From: Aquabacterium sp.
GTDB lineage: Bacteria > Pseudomonadota > Gammaproteobacteria > Burkholderiales > Burkholderiaceae_C
NCBI RefSeq assembly: GCF_016234775.1
Contig: NZ_JACRAH010000033.1
Span: 1 to 43,883, forward strand
Direction of reading: 5' to 3'
Length of the DNA: 43,883 nt
This document shows, piece by piece, positions 34,731 through 43,742 of this stretch. The translations under genes were made by a program, and so were the position numbers. Each line of letters opens with the position of its first letter. The first letter of the stretch is position 1. The notes below the pieces were generated by a model. It was not told where the DNA came from. It did no database searches and worked only from the letters and a program-made list of their open reading frames with translations.

Positions 34731-35738
34731 ATGAACAACGCACAGTCAACGCCCAAGCCCATACGAAGTAGGCCTGCGCTCAAGCTGATCAAAACCACGG
34801 ACCTCAGTCGTGACGATTGGCTCAAGGTTCGCCAAGGTGGTATCGGCAGCTCTGACGCGGCAGCCGCTGTGGGACTCAACCCCTACCAATCTCAGTTGGC
34901 ACTCTGGCTGAACAAGACCGGGCGTGATGCCCTCATGGACAAGCCCGATCCAAACGATGAGACCAGCCCCATGTACTGGGGCACCTTGCTGGAACCCATC
35001 GTGGCAGCGCATTACACCAAGCGAACGGGTAACCGGGTACGCAAGGTCAATGCGGTGCTACAGCACCCGAGCCATCCGTGGATGCGTGCGAACCTGGACC
35101 GCGAGGTCATGGGATGCGAAGACGTACAAATCTTGGAATGCAAGACTGCTGGACTCAACGGTGCTCGCTTGTGGCAAGACGGAGTGCCCGAATACGTGCA
35201 GCTTCAAGTCATGCACCAGTTGGCCGTCACAGGAAAACAGGCTGCTGATGTGGCGGTGTTGATTTGCGGTCAAGAGTTGCGCGTGCACCGTATCGAGCGT
35301 GACGAAACCATGATCGCTCGCCTGATCGAGTTGGAGAGTCGCTTTTGGCAAATGGTGGAACGTGACCAGGCGCCACCAGCCGATGGCTCTGATTCTGCAC
35401 ACAAGGCTTTGTTGGCGCTCTACCCCCAGGACACGGGTCAAACAGTCGATCTCTCAGGGGATGTTGGCATGGCAGCCGTGTTCTCCGACTTGCTGGCCGT
35501 ACGTCAGATGCTGTCTGCGCAAACCCAGTTGGAAGAACAACTCAAGCAACAGATCCAACAGCGCATGGGCGAGGCTACGCGAGCCATTTTTGAGACTGGC
35601 GAGGTCAGTTGGAAGCGCTGCAAAGATGGATTGTCCTTCGACGTGGACAGGCTGGCCCAAGAACACGGCGCGCTGCTTGAGCGCTATGCCACGACACGTG
35701 TTGGCACTCGGCGATTCTTGGTCACGCCGCAAAAGTAG
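34731..35738 (+). CDS. YqaJ-like viral recombinase / phage-type exonuclease
   Basis: This 335-residue protein belongs to the YqaJ family (lambda Exo-like PD-(D/E)XK). Diagnostic segments are GGIGSSDAAAAVGLNPY (~40-56), MYWGTLLEPIVAAHY, RANLDREV and the active-site ILECKTA, followed by PEYVQLQVMHQLAVTG. A coiled-coil tail follows (LSAQTQLEEQLKQQIQQRMG). It is expected to resect double-strand ends 5' to 3' for single-strand annealing recombination. ATG 34731 starts the family-like sequence; the upstream open frame overlaps the DUF932 gene. Confidence 0.9.
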   Translation: MNNAQSTPKPIRSRPALKLIKTTDLSRDDWLKVRQGGIGSSDAAAAVGLNPYQSQLALWLNKTGRDALMDKPDPNDETSPMYWGTLLEPIVAAHYTKRTGNRVRKVNAVLQHPSHPWMRANLDREVMGCEDVQILECKTAGLNGARLWQDGVPEYVQLQVMHQLAVTGKQAADVAVLICGQELRVHRIERDETMIARLIELESRFWQMVERDQAPPADGSDSAHKALLALYPQDTGQTVDLSGDVGMAAVFSDLLAVRQMLSAQTQLEEQLKQQIQQRMGEATRAIFETGEVSWKRCKDGLSFDVDRLAQEHGALLERYATTRVGTRRFLVTPQK

Positions 35739-35828
35739 CCCGTCAAGCCCGCACCGCCCCCCACACACCGTGACCAGGCTTTGCTCAATGCATGCCATGG
35801 CTCACCTTCATTTCAAAGGATATTGATC

Positions 35829-36767
35829 ATGATGCTCAAAGGACTGGCGTTGACGCCACCTGTCATTGGCCGAATCTCCATCGGCAGAGTCGTCGAACGT
35901 AATGGCAAGCGCTTGCCGGAAAAGGACGATGAGTTCACGCTCACCAGCCAGGTTCAGCAACGCGATGGGTGGATAGCGCATCCGCTTGACGAGGTATTGC
36001 GCCGAGCCAATGCCGCAGCAAAGTTGCGCAGCATTCCCATTCGACTCTTGTTTGATGACCCGGACCTGAATCTGCGCGCTAGCTATAGCTTGTTTGATCG
36101 CAACACCGGTCGCCCTATCTGTGTTGGAGATGGCCAGTCATGCCGCCGCTCAACGTCAGCGGGCATGCAGGTACTGCCCTGCCCTTCTCCTGAGGCCTGT
36201 GAGCCTTCAAATAGCCAATGCAAACCTTTTGGACGGCTCAATGTGCGAGTGGACACGACGACCTTGGATCTAGAGCGCGCGGAAGCAAAATCGACAAGCA
36301 AAGGTGATGAGGACGCGCTAGGCAGCTTCATCTTTCGGACCACAGGCTTCAACAGTATCCGCACCCTGGCAACTCGACTGCGCTATTTCCATGCCGTTTC
36401 TGGTGGACGACTCTCAACCATGCCACTTGAATTGCGCTTGCGTGGCAAGTCAACGGCTCAATCGCATCGAGCGCCGATTTACTACGTGGACTTGGCTCCA
36501 CGAACAGGATGCGCGTTAACTGAGACCGTTGCCTGGGCCCTCGCTGAGTGGGATCAGCGGCAAGCGTCTGGGTTCAACCAGAGCGCCCTTGACGAGGCAG
36601 CACGCACTGGTCTGGCGATGGGGGCGTTTGAAGAGTCTGCTGAGGAGTCTCAGTCAGTGGTGGAAGAGTTCTTTCCAGCCAACCATCTGGACACCGACTC
36701 AACTGGCAATGAGCACCCTACGGCACAGCACACGCTGGCCGACAAGTTGGCACGAAAACTCACTTAG
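35829..36767 (+). CDS. Gp3-like ('hydrolase or metal-binding') mobile-element protein
   Basis: The 312-residue protein starts at ATG 35829, which has AAGGA upstream. Its Cys-rich middle (ICVGDGQSCRR, then CPSPEACEPSNSQCKPFGRL) resembles the zinc-binding region of Gp3-like proteins, some of which are recombination directionality factors of phages. Databases often label relatives 'hydrolase or metal-binding protein'. It follows the YqaJ-type gene by 90 bp, a frequent ICE arrangement. A recombination or annealing role is a fair guess, not shown. Confidence 0.65.
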   Translation: MMLKGLALTPPVIGRISIGRVVERNGKRLPEKDDEFTLTSQVQQRDGWIAHPLDEVLRRANAAAKLRSIPIRLLFDDPDLNLRASYSLFDRNTGRPICVGDGQSCRRSTSAGMQVLPCPSPEACEPSNSQCKPFGRLNVRVDTTTLDLERAEAKSTSKGDEDALGSFIFRTTGFNSIRTLATRLRYFHAVSGGRLSTMPLELRLRGKSTAQSHRAPIYYVDLAPRTGCALTETVAWALAEWDQRQASGFNQSALDEAARTGLAMGAFEESAEESQSVVEEFFPANHLDTDSTGNEHPTAQHTLADKLARKLT

Positions 36768-36815
36768 TCCACCAAGGCAACAAAGTGAAGCCCCCTGTTA
36801 GCCGGTTGCGGGTCG

Positions 36816-37091
36816 TCACAAAACGGGGGGCACGTTCCTCTGCACCTTCAAGCGCCGCTCAACCTCTTTGAGCAAGTCAGACGGTGCAATGTCCAAGGCA
36901 TCGCACAAGCGGAACACCATTCGAACGCTCGGGCTATTGCGGCCCAGTTCTATCAGGGACAAGTAATTTCGGTCCACGTCCGCGCGCAACGCCAAGTCGG
37001 TCTGTGACCACTTGCGTTTGGTTCGCAGGCTTCGCAGTGCCTGCCCGAATGCTTGATCTGGTTCCAAGGGCTTGCTCAATAAGGTGAGCAA
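36816..37091 (-). CDS. XRE-family transcriptional regulator
   Basis: The 91-residue protein has a Cro/C1-type HTH at ~15-75 (ALRSLRTKRKWSQTDLALRA, YLSLIELGRNSP, LCDALDIAPSDLL). The frame begins at a TTG without a clear ribosome site, so the true start may differ by a few residues. A palindrome lies 25 bp upstream, as expected for autoregulation. It is divergent from the SHOCT-domain gene and convergent with the Gp3-like gene. Confidence 0.88.
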   Translation of the reverse strand: MLTLLSKPLEPDQAFGQALRSLRTKRKWSQTDLALRADVDRNYLSLIELGRNSPSVRMVFRLCDALDIAPSDLLKEVERRLKVQRNVPPVL

Positions 37092-37115
37092 GGTTCAGGC
37101 GCGAGAACATCCGAA

Positions 37116-37135
37116 TTGCCGCATATATACGGCAA
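37116..37135 (-). promoter_or_regulatory. Palindromic operator, likely XRE binding site
   Basis: TTGCCG-CATATATA-CGGCAA is a 6-bp perfect inverted repeat around an AT-rich centre, 25 bp upstream of the XRE regulator and in the divergent intergenic region. Confidence 0.6.
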
Positions 37136-37318
37136 AATGATTTCAGTGAGTGATGCCAAAACCACCGCAGGGAACTCACTCCTGAGGCTCCAAATTGGAT
37201 GGACATATAGGCAAACACCGCTGCAGATGGACGCCTGTCGTCCACTTCCGCTTTTCAAGGGGCTGGGCTGCCACCATTCATTTAGGGGGGCCTGACCGAT
37301 TTCAAGAGGGTTGTACTT

Positions 37319-38845
37319 ATGAGATTCGAAATCAGCGAACGCGTCACGACCTCCCGGTCTGACAAAGAACTGCTTGCCGCGCTGCAAGCGCAATTCCAAA
37401 AAGTCGCACATCGTGTTGACACAGATGGTCAGCGCTTCAAGGCCTCTGCCTTGGATGCCTCCTTTGGTTCGATCAACCGCAAAGACGAAGCCCTGGTCTA
37501 CGTCAAGCCCATTGAGGGTGGCCAACTCCTTGTCGCCGATGTGCTCTATCGCCCTTCCATGGCGTTCTGGATCATTTTGCTGATCACGGCGTTCTCGGCG
37601 ATCGGCTGGCTCATTCCCATCTTCTTTTACATCACGCAGAAAAAGACTGTGGAACAGGCTGTGCGTACTTGCTTCGAGCGTGTCAAGAACGAGTTCACAC
37701 AAGCGGGCCTTGCGCGCAGTCCTGTGCCATCCACCTCCTTTGAGGACGCCTTAGAGCAATTGGGCCGACTCAAGGACAAGGGCCTTTTGAACGACGAAGA
37801 GTTTGCAGCCCGAAAGCAAACCCTGCTGGATGCCCACGCGCAAGGTGCTCAGGCACGGTCGCCAGCCGTGATCGCTCAACATGGGTATGTCGGCAGTGAA
37901 CCACAATCTATCCATGGCGGACCACACGCCATCGACCTGGATCTTCCGCCAGGTATCAAGGGCTGGTCATGGGGTGCATTCTTCCTCAACTTCTTTTGGG
38001 CCATCCCCAATCGCACCTGGATCGGTCTGCTTACGGCCATTCCCATCATTGGATTCCCGATGCCATTCGTTTTGGGATTCAAAGGACGTGAATGGGCCTG
38101 GCGCAATCGACAGTGGGATAGCGTCGAGCACTTCAACCGTGTGCAACGTCAATGGACGGTGGCGGGCGCCGTCTTCTACGTGGTGGCTATATCCATCGTT
38201 ATCGTTGGCAAAGCCTACCCCGTGCTGGAGTCCAAGTTCAATCAGGCCGATGAGGCTGAGCACTCAGCCTTAAAAGAACTCGGCGGCACGCAACCTGCCA
38301 GTCATATCCAACAGGAAGTCGTCGCCTCCTCTGGCACTTCCCTTGAATCATCACCAATGGCCCAAACGCCAGCCAATAACGTCACCGGAAACTTAGATCT
38401 TCAGACGGTCAACATGGCGTTCGCCGCTGATACCGTGGCGGGAAAGATCTCCATGGGTTTGGACATGCAACAGCAAGCGCACATCCTTCTCAATGGGGCC
38501 CCCATATTCAAGAGGGATCCGGCCATTCGCAGAACGCCAGTCAAGCTCTTTGACCTCTCGGGACACCGTCAAGCACTGTTGGTAGCCAGTGTCGGAGGCC
38601 GAGGGAAATGCGACACCTTGTATTTCTTCGTCATCTTGAGTAAGACCCAGGGAGCCAGTTGGACTCCTGAATTTGGATCGTGCTCCGGAGGAGGTCAATA
38701 CATACAGACAGGCGATCGCATTGATCTCTCGATTCCTGACAACGGATTGATCTTGCACGTTCGCTTCGAAAACGATCAGGTTACTGAAAACGGGCATGTG
38801 ATCGCATTCCATCCAGATAGCGATGACATCACCCCTATTCAATAA
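37319..38845 (+). CDS. Membrane protein with SHOCT and DUF2628-like regions
   Basis: This 508-residue protein has a soluble N-terminus, a membrane hairpin at ~80-110 (FWIILLITAFSAIGWLIPIF) and a SHOCT domain at ~142-172 (ALEQLGRLKDKGLLNDEEFA). A DUF2628-like membrane region at ~215-295 (WSWGAFFLNFFWAIPNRTW, PFVLGFKGREWAW) follows, then a periplasmic C-terminal domain of ~200 residues. SHOCT modules mediate oligomerisation. No reaction is known. AGAGGG lies 7 nt before the ATG. It begins a plus-strand trio with a small membrane protein and a lipoprotein. Confidence 0.75.
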   Translation: MRFEISERVTTSRSDKELLAALQAQFQKVAHRVDTDGQRFKASALDASFGSINRKDEALVYVKPIEGGQLLVADVLYRPSMAFWIILLITAFSAIGWLIPIFFYITQKKTVEQAVRTCFERVKNEFTQAGLARSPVPSTSFEDALEQLGRLKDKGLLNDEEFAARKQTLLDAHAQGAQARSPAVIAQHGYVGSEPQSIHGGPHAIDLDLPPGIKGWSWGAFFLNFFWAIPNRTWIGLLTAIPIIGFPMPFVLGFKGREWAWRNRQWDSVEHFNRVQRQWTVAGAVFYVVAISIVIVGKAYPVLESKFNQADEAEHSALKELGGTQPASHIQQEVVASSGTSLESSPMAQTPANNVTGNLDLQTVNMAFAADTVAGKISMGLDMQQQAHILLNGAPIFKRDPAIRRTPVKLFDLSGHRQALLVASVGGRGKCDTLYFFVILSKTQGASWTPEFGSCSGGGQYIQTGDRIDLSIPDNGLILHVRFENDQVTENGHVIAFHPDSDDITPIQ

Positions 38846-39156
38846 CCCACGCAATCGTTAAGCCCCCAGGCCCCAACTCCATCGTGGTGCTGCGGGGCGA
38901 GGTCACACCAGAGGCAGCACACAGCTCGATCACTTTGATAGAGACGCCTTCATTGGCGAGCTTCTCGGCAGTCTGAATGGCTGAGGTTCCTGTGCGTAAC
39001 GGGCCCAGCGCTCGCCGACCACTTCTTCGCACTGGCCATTGGTCGTAGTTGTCGACACCGACCTATGTATCGCTGTGACGGCGCTTGTCGCATGCCGGAG
39101 AAAGCGATCGACGCCAGTTAGTGCCTTCATCAAACCTAAATTTGCGCAAATCAATC
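38846..39156. other. Intergenic region, no supported gene
   Basis: A minus-strand frame of 65 codons (38835-39032; SAIQTAEKLANEGVSIKVIE in the middle) looks protein-like and might be a gene remnant, but it overlaps the end of the SHOCT gene and has no identifiable relatives from memory. Confidence 0.3.
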
Positions 39157-39369
39157 ATGAAACTCAAACACAAACTCATTCTTGCCTACATCGCCATTGG
39201 CCTGCTGTACGCCTGCTACGCCCACTTCTTTGGCTCCAACCCTAGCAAACCCTGGGGCTGGCACATCGGTCAGGGATTAGTTTGGCCTGCGGTGCTGATT
39301 CCTGGCCTTGGCTCACTGATCGGCGGCGTGATCATCATCGCCTTCGTGATCGCCATCACTGTGCTGTAA
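39157..39369 (+). CDS. Small two-helix membrane protein, unknown
   Basis: The 70-residue protein has an N-terminal basic start (MKLKHK), a hydrophobic helix (LILAYIAIGLLYACYAHFF), and a second one at the C-terminus (PGLGSLIGGVIIIAFVIAIT). ATG 39157 lacks a strong ribosome site. It lies between the SHOCT-domain and lipoprotein genes on the same strand. Confidence 0.55.
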   Translation: MKLKHKLILAYIAIGLLYACYAHFFGSNPSKPWGWHIGQGLVWPAVLIPGLGSLIGGVIIIAFVIAITVL

Positions 39370-39400
39370 GCAAGCACGCATCCACGTCAAGGATCTAGCG

Positions 39401-40162
39401 ATGAGGTATCCAAATATCAACACCACCTTACGGTGGTGCATGGGCGCAGCCATGATCATGCTGATAGCTGGCTGCGATGGCAGCATCAACTTCACCATTG
39501 ACGGCGCGGTCAAACACTCCACAAACGGCGAACTATTCAGGGGCGCGGCCTTCAACCGTGAAACCATTGACGAAGCCCCTGAAAGATCGAAGAGCCGTAG
39601 AGATCTGTACGAGTTTGTAGCGGATAAGGCGGGGGTGGACACAAAGCGCAACTTCTTGGAGACGCTGCGCGCCAATCCTCACTACAGCGACGTGGTGATC
39701 ACCAGCAAGCCCTTGGCACCAGGGAATGAAACTGTGGACGCCATACAGGTGAAATTTGAGGTTGATAAACAAGTCCATGTTGCCATCAACTTCTTTCAAC
39801 CAGAGAAACGGGTATTGGGTCCACTTCGCTTGAACAAGCTACCGATTTTGGACTCCATTGCTATATCCATGAACGGCAGCCCCATCAGGACGACAGACGG
39901 CGACGAGATTCTGTTGGCTCGGATTTTGAGCAGTGAAGCCGACGACTTCTCAAACCGTCTGAGTAAGGCCGTTCAATCGTTGAAGGAACAAGCCCTCATC
40001 GAGACGCAGTGCAGGAAAGCGCTACCCAACACAGATGACTTCGAGGCAAACCCGATGCTTAGTCCTCCAGAGAAAGAGCGGGCTTACCGAACGTTTGAGC
40101 AACGGCAAACCGAACTGGTCAAAACATGCGTGCAGCAACGCATTCACCAAGGCAATCACTGA
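39401..40162 (+). CDS. Predicted lipoprotein, unknown function
   Basis: The 253-residue protein has a signal peptide ending in a lipobox (MLIAGC, Cys at ~25), so it is probably lipidated. The rest is soluble and hydrophilic, with no recognised domain. The C-terminal part is Glu/Gln/Lys-rich and helical (AYRTFEQRQTELVKTCVQQ). It is followed by a perfect hairpin. Confidence 0.7.
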   Translation: MRYPNINTTLRWCMGAAMIMLIAGCDGSINFTIDGAVKHSTNGELFRGAAFNRETIDEAPERSKSRRDLYEFVADKAGVDTKRNFLETLRANPHYSDVVITSKPLAPGNETVDAIQVKFEVDKQVHVAINFFQPEKRVLGPLRLNKLPILDSIAISMNGSPIRTTDGDEILLARILSSEADDFSNRLSKAVQSLKEQALIETQCRKALPNTDDFEANPMLSPPEKERAYRTFEQRQTELVKTCVQQRIHQGNH

Positions 40163-40182
40163 ATCCAAACACAACGCCATAA

Positions 40183-40215
40183 AGCCCATCTAGACGAGAG
40201 TTGTCTAGATGGGCT
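40183..40215. terminator. Perfect 13-bp hairpin after the lipoprotein gene
   Basis: AGCCCATCTAGAC (40183-40195) pairs exactly with GTCTAGATGGGCT (40203-40215) across a 7-nt loop. It has no T run on the plus strand and TTTAT on the minus strand. The rest of 40163-40588 holds nothing I can support as a gene. Confidence 0.6.
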
Positions 40216-40588
40216 AACAGGACAACTCCAATTTTTGCTGCTCGAAGCGATTTAACAGCAAACCAATAGGTGCAACTGCATAGTCGCGCTGGTTCGCCGA
40301 CGTGTTGGTATCCGTTATTACGAAACAGGCGTAGTGAAGCGTTCAGTGGCGGGCTATCTTTTTGCGTCCAGTTGCGCTACCGGCAGCCAACCGTACTCAT
40401 CTGGAGCATCTGCTCCGACGGCAGGCAGGGGAGCATTGCCTTGCTACATACAAGCTGCAGGAGCACTAGGCAGCACACATTTTTTCCTCGCAGCCCACTG
40501 GAAGCGAAGTCGCCGCATCCAGTGGGTAGCTCCAAGGTCGGAAAGAAGATCTGAAGATCTCTTGCCCCAGGCTACAAACCGGCGCTGA

Positions 40589-41209
40589 TTAGCCTCGCTT
40601 GCCAATAACTGGGATCAAGGACCGGTCTTTATCAGCAAGGCGACGCAGCTTCGAATGATCAACGCCAAGGGCTCTGGCTGTGAACAGTTCGAGCTGATCA
40701 TCCATCAGACCAGCCACAAGCATCAGCTTCTCGACATTGGCTCGATCTCTAGCAGTTGGAACAGGCGCTGCAGCAATTTCAACTGCATCGCACGAAGTGG
40801 CAGAGCGAGCAGTCTTGCATGTAGTGCTCCCATCTGCATCACCGCGAGCTTGGAGCTTGCCGTGAGACGTCCCAGACTTAGACACATCAACTCGGTCTCG
40901 ATGTGCCGTTGATCGTTCCTTTTTAGATGCAGTGGGCGCCCCCTTCGCATTCAGACTCTGTCGCTCGCGGCGGGGCGATGCTCTTGTACTCAATGGTGGC
41001 GCTACTGCCTCATGGGAATCCTCGCGTACTTTTGCTGCAGGCGCCTGCGGCAGACGGGAAACCGGTTTGTTCACGGTATCCCGTCTCGCGGAGGCGTCCG
41101 ACCGCCTATGGGGGACAGTGGGCGGCGCATCGGCTCGGGATTCGGCAGACGTTGGTCCGTCAGCCGCAGGGGCAAGTGGCCCAGCATTTTCTCTCAGATG
41201 GTGCGCCAT
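40589..41209 (-). CDS. Disordered basic protein with a C-terminal helical module, unknown
   Basis: The 206-residue protein starts at ATG 41209 (MAHHLRENAGP). Residues 1-140 are low-complexity, rich in Ala, Ser, Arg, Lys and Pro, and probably disordered. The last ~60 residues (NVEKLMLVAGLMDDQLELFT, then LGVDHSKLRRLADKD) form a compact helical, HTH-like module. Third in a minus-strand operon, its start overlaps the end of the 36-codon ORF by 16 bp. It could be a DNA-binding regulator. Confidence 0.5.
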   Translation of the reverse strand: MAHHLRENAGPLAPAADGPTSAESRADAPPTVPHRRSDASARRDTVNKPVSRLPQAPAAKVREDSHEAVAPPLSTRASPRRERQSLNAKGAPTASKKERSTAHRDRVDVSKSGTSHGKLQARGDADGSTTCKTARSATSCDAVEIAAAPVPTARDRANVEKLMLVAGLMDDQLELFTARALGVDHSKLRRLADKDRSLIPVIGKRG

Positions 41210-41304
41210 GAGATTTCTCTTGGTTGCAAGTTTAAAAAAGACCCCCGCTCGCCTTCCAGCAGCTCTACGGCGGCCTGCCAGTAGTCCATGCAAATCTCTG
41301 TCAT
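41194..41304 (-). CDS. 36-residue small ORF with near-perfect Shine-Dalgarno
   Basis: It begins MTEICMDYWQAAVELLEGE and ends REISWRTI. The ATG overlaps the upstream stop codon (ATGA), and AAGGAGGGGA lies ~9 nt before it, the best ribosome binding site in this operon. It is amphipathic and acidic in the middle. No family is recognised. The coupling at both ends argues that it is a real gene. Confidence 0.6.
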   Translation of the reverse strand: MTEICMDYWQAAVELLEGERGSFLNLQPREISWRTI

Positions 41305-42533
41305 TTCTTATCCCCTCCTTGCGTCCGATGATTGACGCTTGCCAGTACCGTCCTCTCCGGATTGCTTGGTAGTTCTATGTTGAGCGCTGCATAGGCTTCG
41401 GGGCCAAGTGCCAGCGAAACCAAATCCATGAACAGTGCCTTGTCTTCGCAGTTGTTGGCCAATTCTTGCAACGTCGTGAAGTAGTCGCCGCGCGCGATCG
41501 ATTCATTGGCGCGGTAAAGGTGAGTTCGGGCAGTGTGCTTGTCGATGCCCATGGCGGTCGCCATGTCGTCGTCAGACATCTGCTGCAGGTGATGCAGGTG
41601 CCACGCCACCTGCTGCTTCTGAGACAGCTTGCGAAGCGCACCCTCCAGCACCATACGCAGATCGCGTCTCAGTGCCTCATTAGCAAGCGTCTCGTCACAG
41701 TGCATGGCGGCAGCGATGATCGGATGCAGGCGCCACTGCAGCGACGAAGCGTCAAACTCCGGTTCGCCGGCTTCGCGACCAACGTCTGCAAGCACTGCTT
41801 TCTCAAACTGAGCGATGAGATAGTTACCGTCGCGACCGTAGGCGTTCAAGTGGTCTGAACTGGTTCGGCCATAGAGGGCGTCCTCATAGGCCTTCTCGAA
41901 GACATTGAGTGCCTCGTTGCCCACCTCGAACACGTTCGAATTGGTCGCCGACTCAGGGACGTCCTGCGTTTGCAGCCAACTTATCGTCCAGCCGAGGGCA
42001 TAAGCAAAGGCCTTCGAGCCTCGTACCTCGTCCTCCGACGGAAGTACGGGCCGCTCACGGCGCGCAGCACGGAGAAGGGTTGGATGCGCCCGCCCCCGGC
42101 TTTCCAGAAGGATCGGAAGCAGCGTGAGAGCGGGAGCATGGGCGACCAGCAGCCACTCGGCGTGAACTGCGGCAAGCCCCAGCAGCAGTTCCGACAGCAC
42201 AAAAGGCAAGAAGGCGATAGTGCTAGCCGTAATCTGATCCGCATCGAGGGGACGGCGGTAGTGCACTTGAACCGTCGCCCTCACCGCGCGAAACACCATG
42301 AGCATCAAGTGGTCACCAGCCGGCTTGATGGCATAGGTTCTACACAGTTCCATCACTGCGACCGCGATGGCGCCCCGATCGATGTGCTGCATCACCTCGC
42401 GAAGGAGCTTCTCCTGCTCCTTCGGTGCGATCGGGCTCAGAATGACCGCCTTTCCTGATTTCGCCAAGTCTCCGATCCCCTCCGGGGTACGGGAAAGCGG
42501 CTGGACGGCAGGTTGGCGTTTGCGCGGGGCCAT
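41301..42533 (-). CDS. Unknown protein with sigma-70 region-4-like HTH
   Basis: In this 410-residue protein residues ~300-345 (LRKLSQKQQVAWHLHHLQQM, then MATAMGIDKHTARTHLYRA) look like region 4 of an extracytoplasmic-function sigma factor. The N-terminal 290 residues, largely helical, do not look like sigma region 2. It may be a transcription regulator of the element. ATG 42533 has AAAGG upstream. It is the first gene of the operon with the 36-codon ORF and the disordered protein. Confidence 0.6.
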   Translation of the reverse strand: MAPRKRQPAVQPLSRTPEGIGDLAKSGKAVILSPIAPKEQEKLLREVMQHIDRGAIAVAVMELCRTYAIKPAGDHLMLMVFRAVRATVQVHYRRPLDADQITASTIAFLPFVLSELLLGLAAVHAEWLLVAHAPALTLLPILLESRGRAHPTLLRAARRERPVLPSEDEVRGSKAFAYALGWTISWLQTQDVPESATNSNVFEVGNEALNVFEKAYEDALYGRTSSDHLNAYGRDGNYLIAQFEKAVLADVGREAGEPEFDASSLQWRLHPIIAAAMHCDETLANEALRRDLRMVLEGALRKLSQKQQVAWHLHHLQQMSDDDMATAMGIDKHTARTHLYRANESIARGDYFTTLQELANNCEDKALFMDLVSLALGPEAYAALNIELPSNPERTVLASVNHRTQGGDKK

Positions 42534-43112
42534 AGGAGAACCTTTGGTGCTTTGGTGTTGAAGACGTCAGCGAGTCTTAAAGCGATGCAGATCGGAAGTT
42601 GAATGAAGCCAGTGTGGCAGGCCGCCTCGCCTACCGCCATATGCGGGTATCCCTGTAGTGCGACTTTGCGCACCTAAACGCCACCACTCGGTCGTCATCG
42701 GCTTTGTTTTTTGTGAGCAGAGAGACGTTGGCCAAGACAGTCAACGGTCAACATAGCCTTAACCCGGCCTTTGCACCACCCGTCTTCAGGTGGCAGTCGG
42801 GTCTTTGAGCAGGCAAGCGTGACTGCGCTCATCGGGCAAATACAAAATTTCTTGTCTCCGCCATTCCACGCCGCTTGACTTGGCAGCTTGCAATTGAGGT
42901 TTGCAATCGGCGCTGAGATGGCTACTCGATTCATTCCACTCCTGCGCTTTGCGTCGACTACTAGGGAAACCCGGACCCTTCGGCGCCTGGTCCGCATGTG
43001 ACGGCGAAGGTCCTCTTTGCCAGGAAGAGCCGCGTCTCGATCATTCGTTCTGCCCAGCTGTATTTCAGCGGGGTCGGACCAGGTCACCGCCTTGGCCACC
43101 ACGAAAGATCCC
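42534..43112. other. Intergenic region without a supported gene
   Basis: Nearly 580 bp lie between divergent genes. A minus-strand frame at 42695-43129 has poor protein character and an Arg-rich composition, so it is not called. No repeat or clear promoter was recognised. Confidence 0.4.
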
Positions 43113-43394
43113 ATGAAGGTCGCCGTCATTCAGCAAGTCGCTCCTGCAACGCTCGCCGACGCCCAGGAGTCCAGCTACCGTGTCGCAGAGATCCAAGACC
43201 AACGCGCCCGCTTCGGTCGTGCCTTCCCGGGTTGGATGCAGCCCGCCATCACGTGGATCAGCGGCAAGGCACTGCCTGGCCAACATCCACTGATGCCGCA
43301 CCTGTGCACGCCGATGGGCAAGGTGTTCGCGGCGGCTTGGACGCTGGCCAGCGGCGTCGCGCTCGGCGTCGATGCGCTGCGCGTGTTTTCGTAG
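43113..43394 (+). CDS. Hypothetical protein upstream of the desaturase
   Basis: The 93-residue protein begins MKVAVIQQVAPATLADAQES and has one weakly hydrophobic stretch at the C-terminus (VFAAAWTLASGVALGVDALR). I do not recognise it. It is 14 bp upstream of the desaturase gene, so the two are probably co-transcribed. Confidence 0.5.
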   Translation: MKVAVIQQVAPATLADAQESSYRVAEIQDQRARFGRAFPGWMQPAITWISGKALPGQHPLMPHLCTPMGKVFAAAWTLASGVALGVDALRVFS

Positions 43395-43408
43395 ATCAAG
43401 GAGTCAAC

Positions 43409-43742
43409 ATGTTTAACGAAATCTCTGGCGTAGCCATCTCTTCCGTACCGCAACTGATCATTGCGTGGCTGTTCGTGGTTGGTGGCGCGCGCCGGTGCCA
43501 GGTCGAACTGAACCACTACGCAGTGCACAACCGCCTGTTCAAGGTTAAGGACAAACAGGGGGGCACCAAGAAGGTCAACCTGAACCGTTGGTTCGTCGAA
43601 ATCATCAGCACCATCCTATTTATTCAGGACTACGACGGCTACTACAAGGACCACATCGGCGGCCACCACCGCTTCAACGTGTTTTGCGGTCCGACTGACG
43701 CTGACTGGAACTTCCTGCAGCACTTGGGCCTGAAACCTGGTA
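43409..43742 (+). pseudogene. Fatty-acid desaturase, truncated by an insertion sequence
   Basis: ATG 43409 has AAGGAG 6 nt upstream. The frame shows the histidine boxes of membrane fatty-acid desaturases, HYAVH (HxxxH) and DHIGGHH, with an N-terminal membrane segment. Desaturase sequence stops after LQHLGLKPGM (~43742), where an IS3-family end begins. The frame then runs through IS DNA to a stop at 43802-43804. The third His box and most of the C-terminus are missing, so the gene is presumably inactive unless the rest lies beyond the IS. Confidence 0.75.

Noticed and set aside
42695..43129. 144-codon minus-strand frame in the intergenic region
   Set aside because: Arg-rich, no recognisable motifs, and overlaps the start of the plus-strand gene at 43113.
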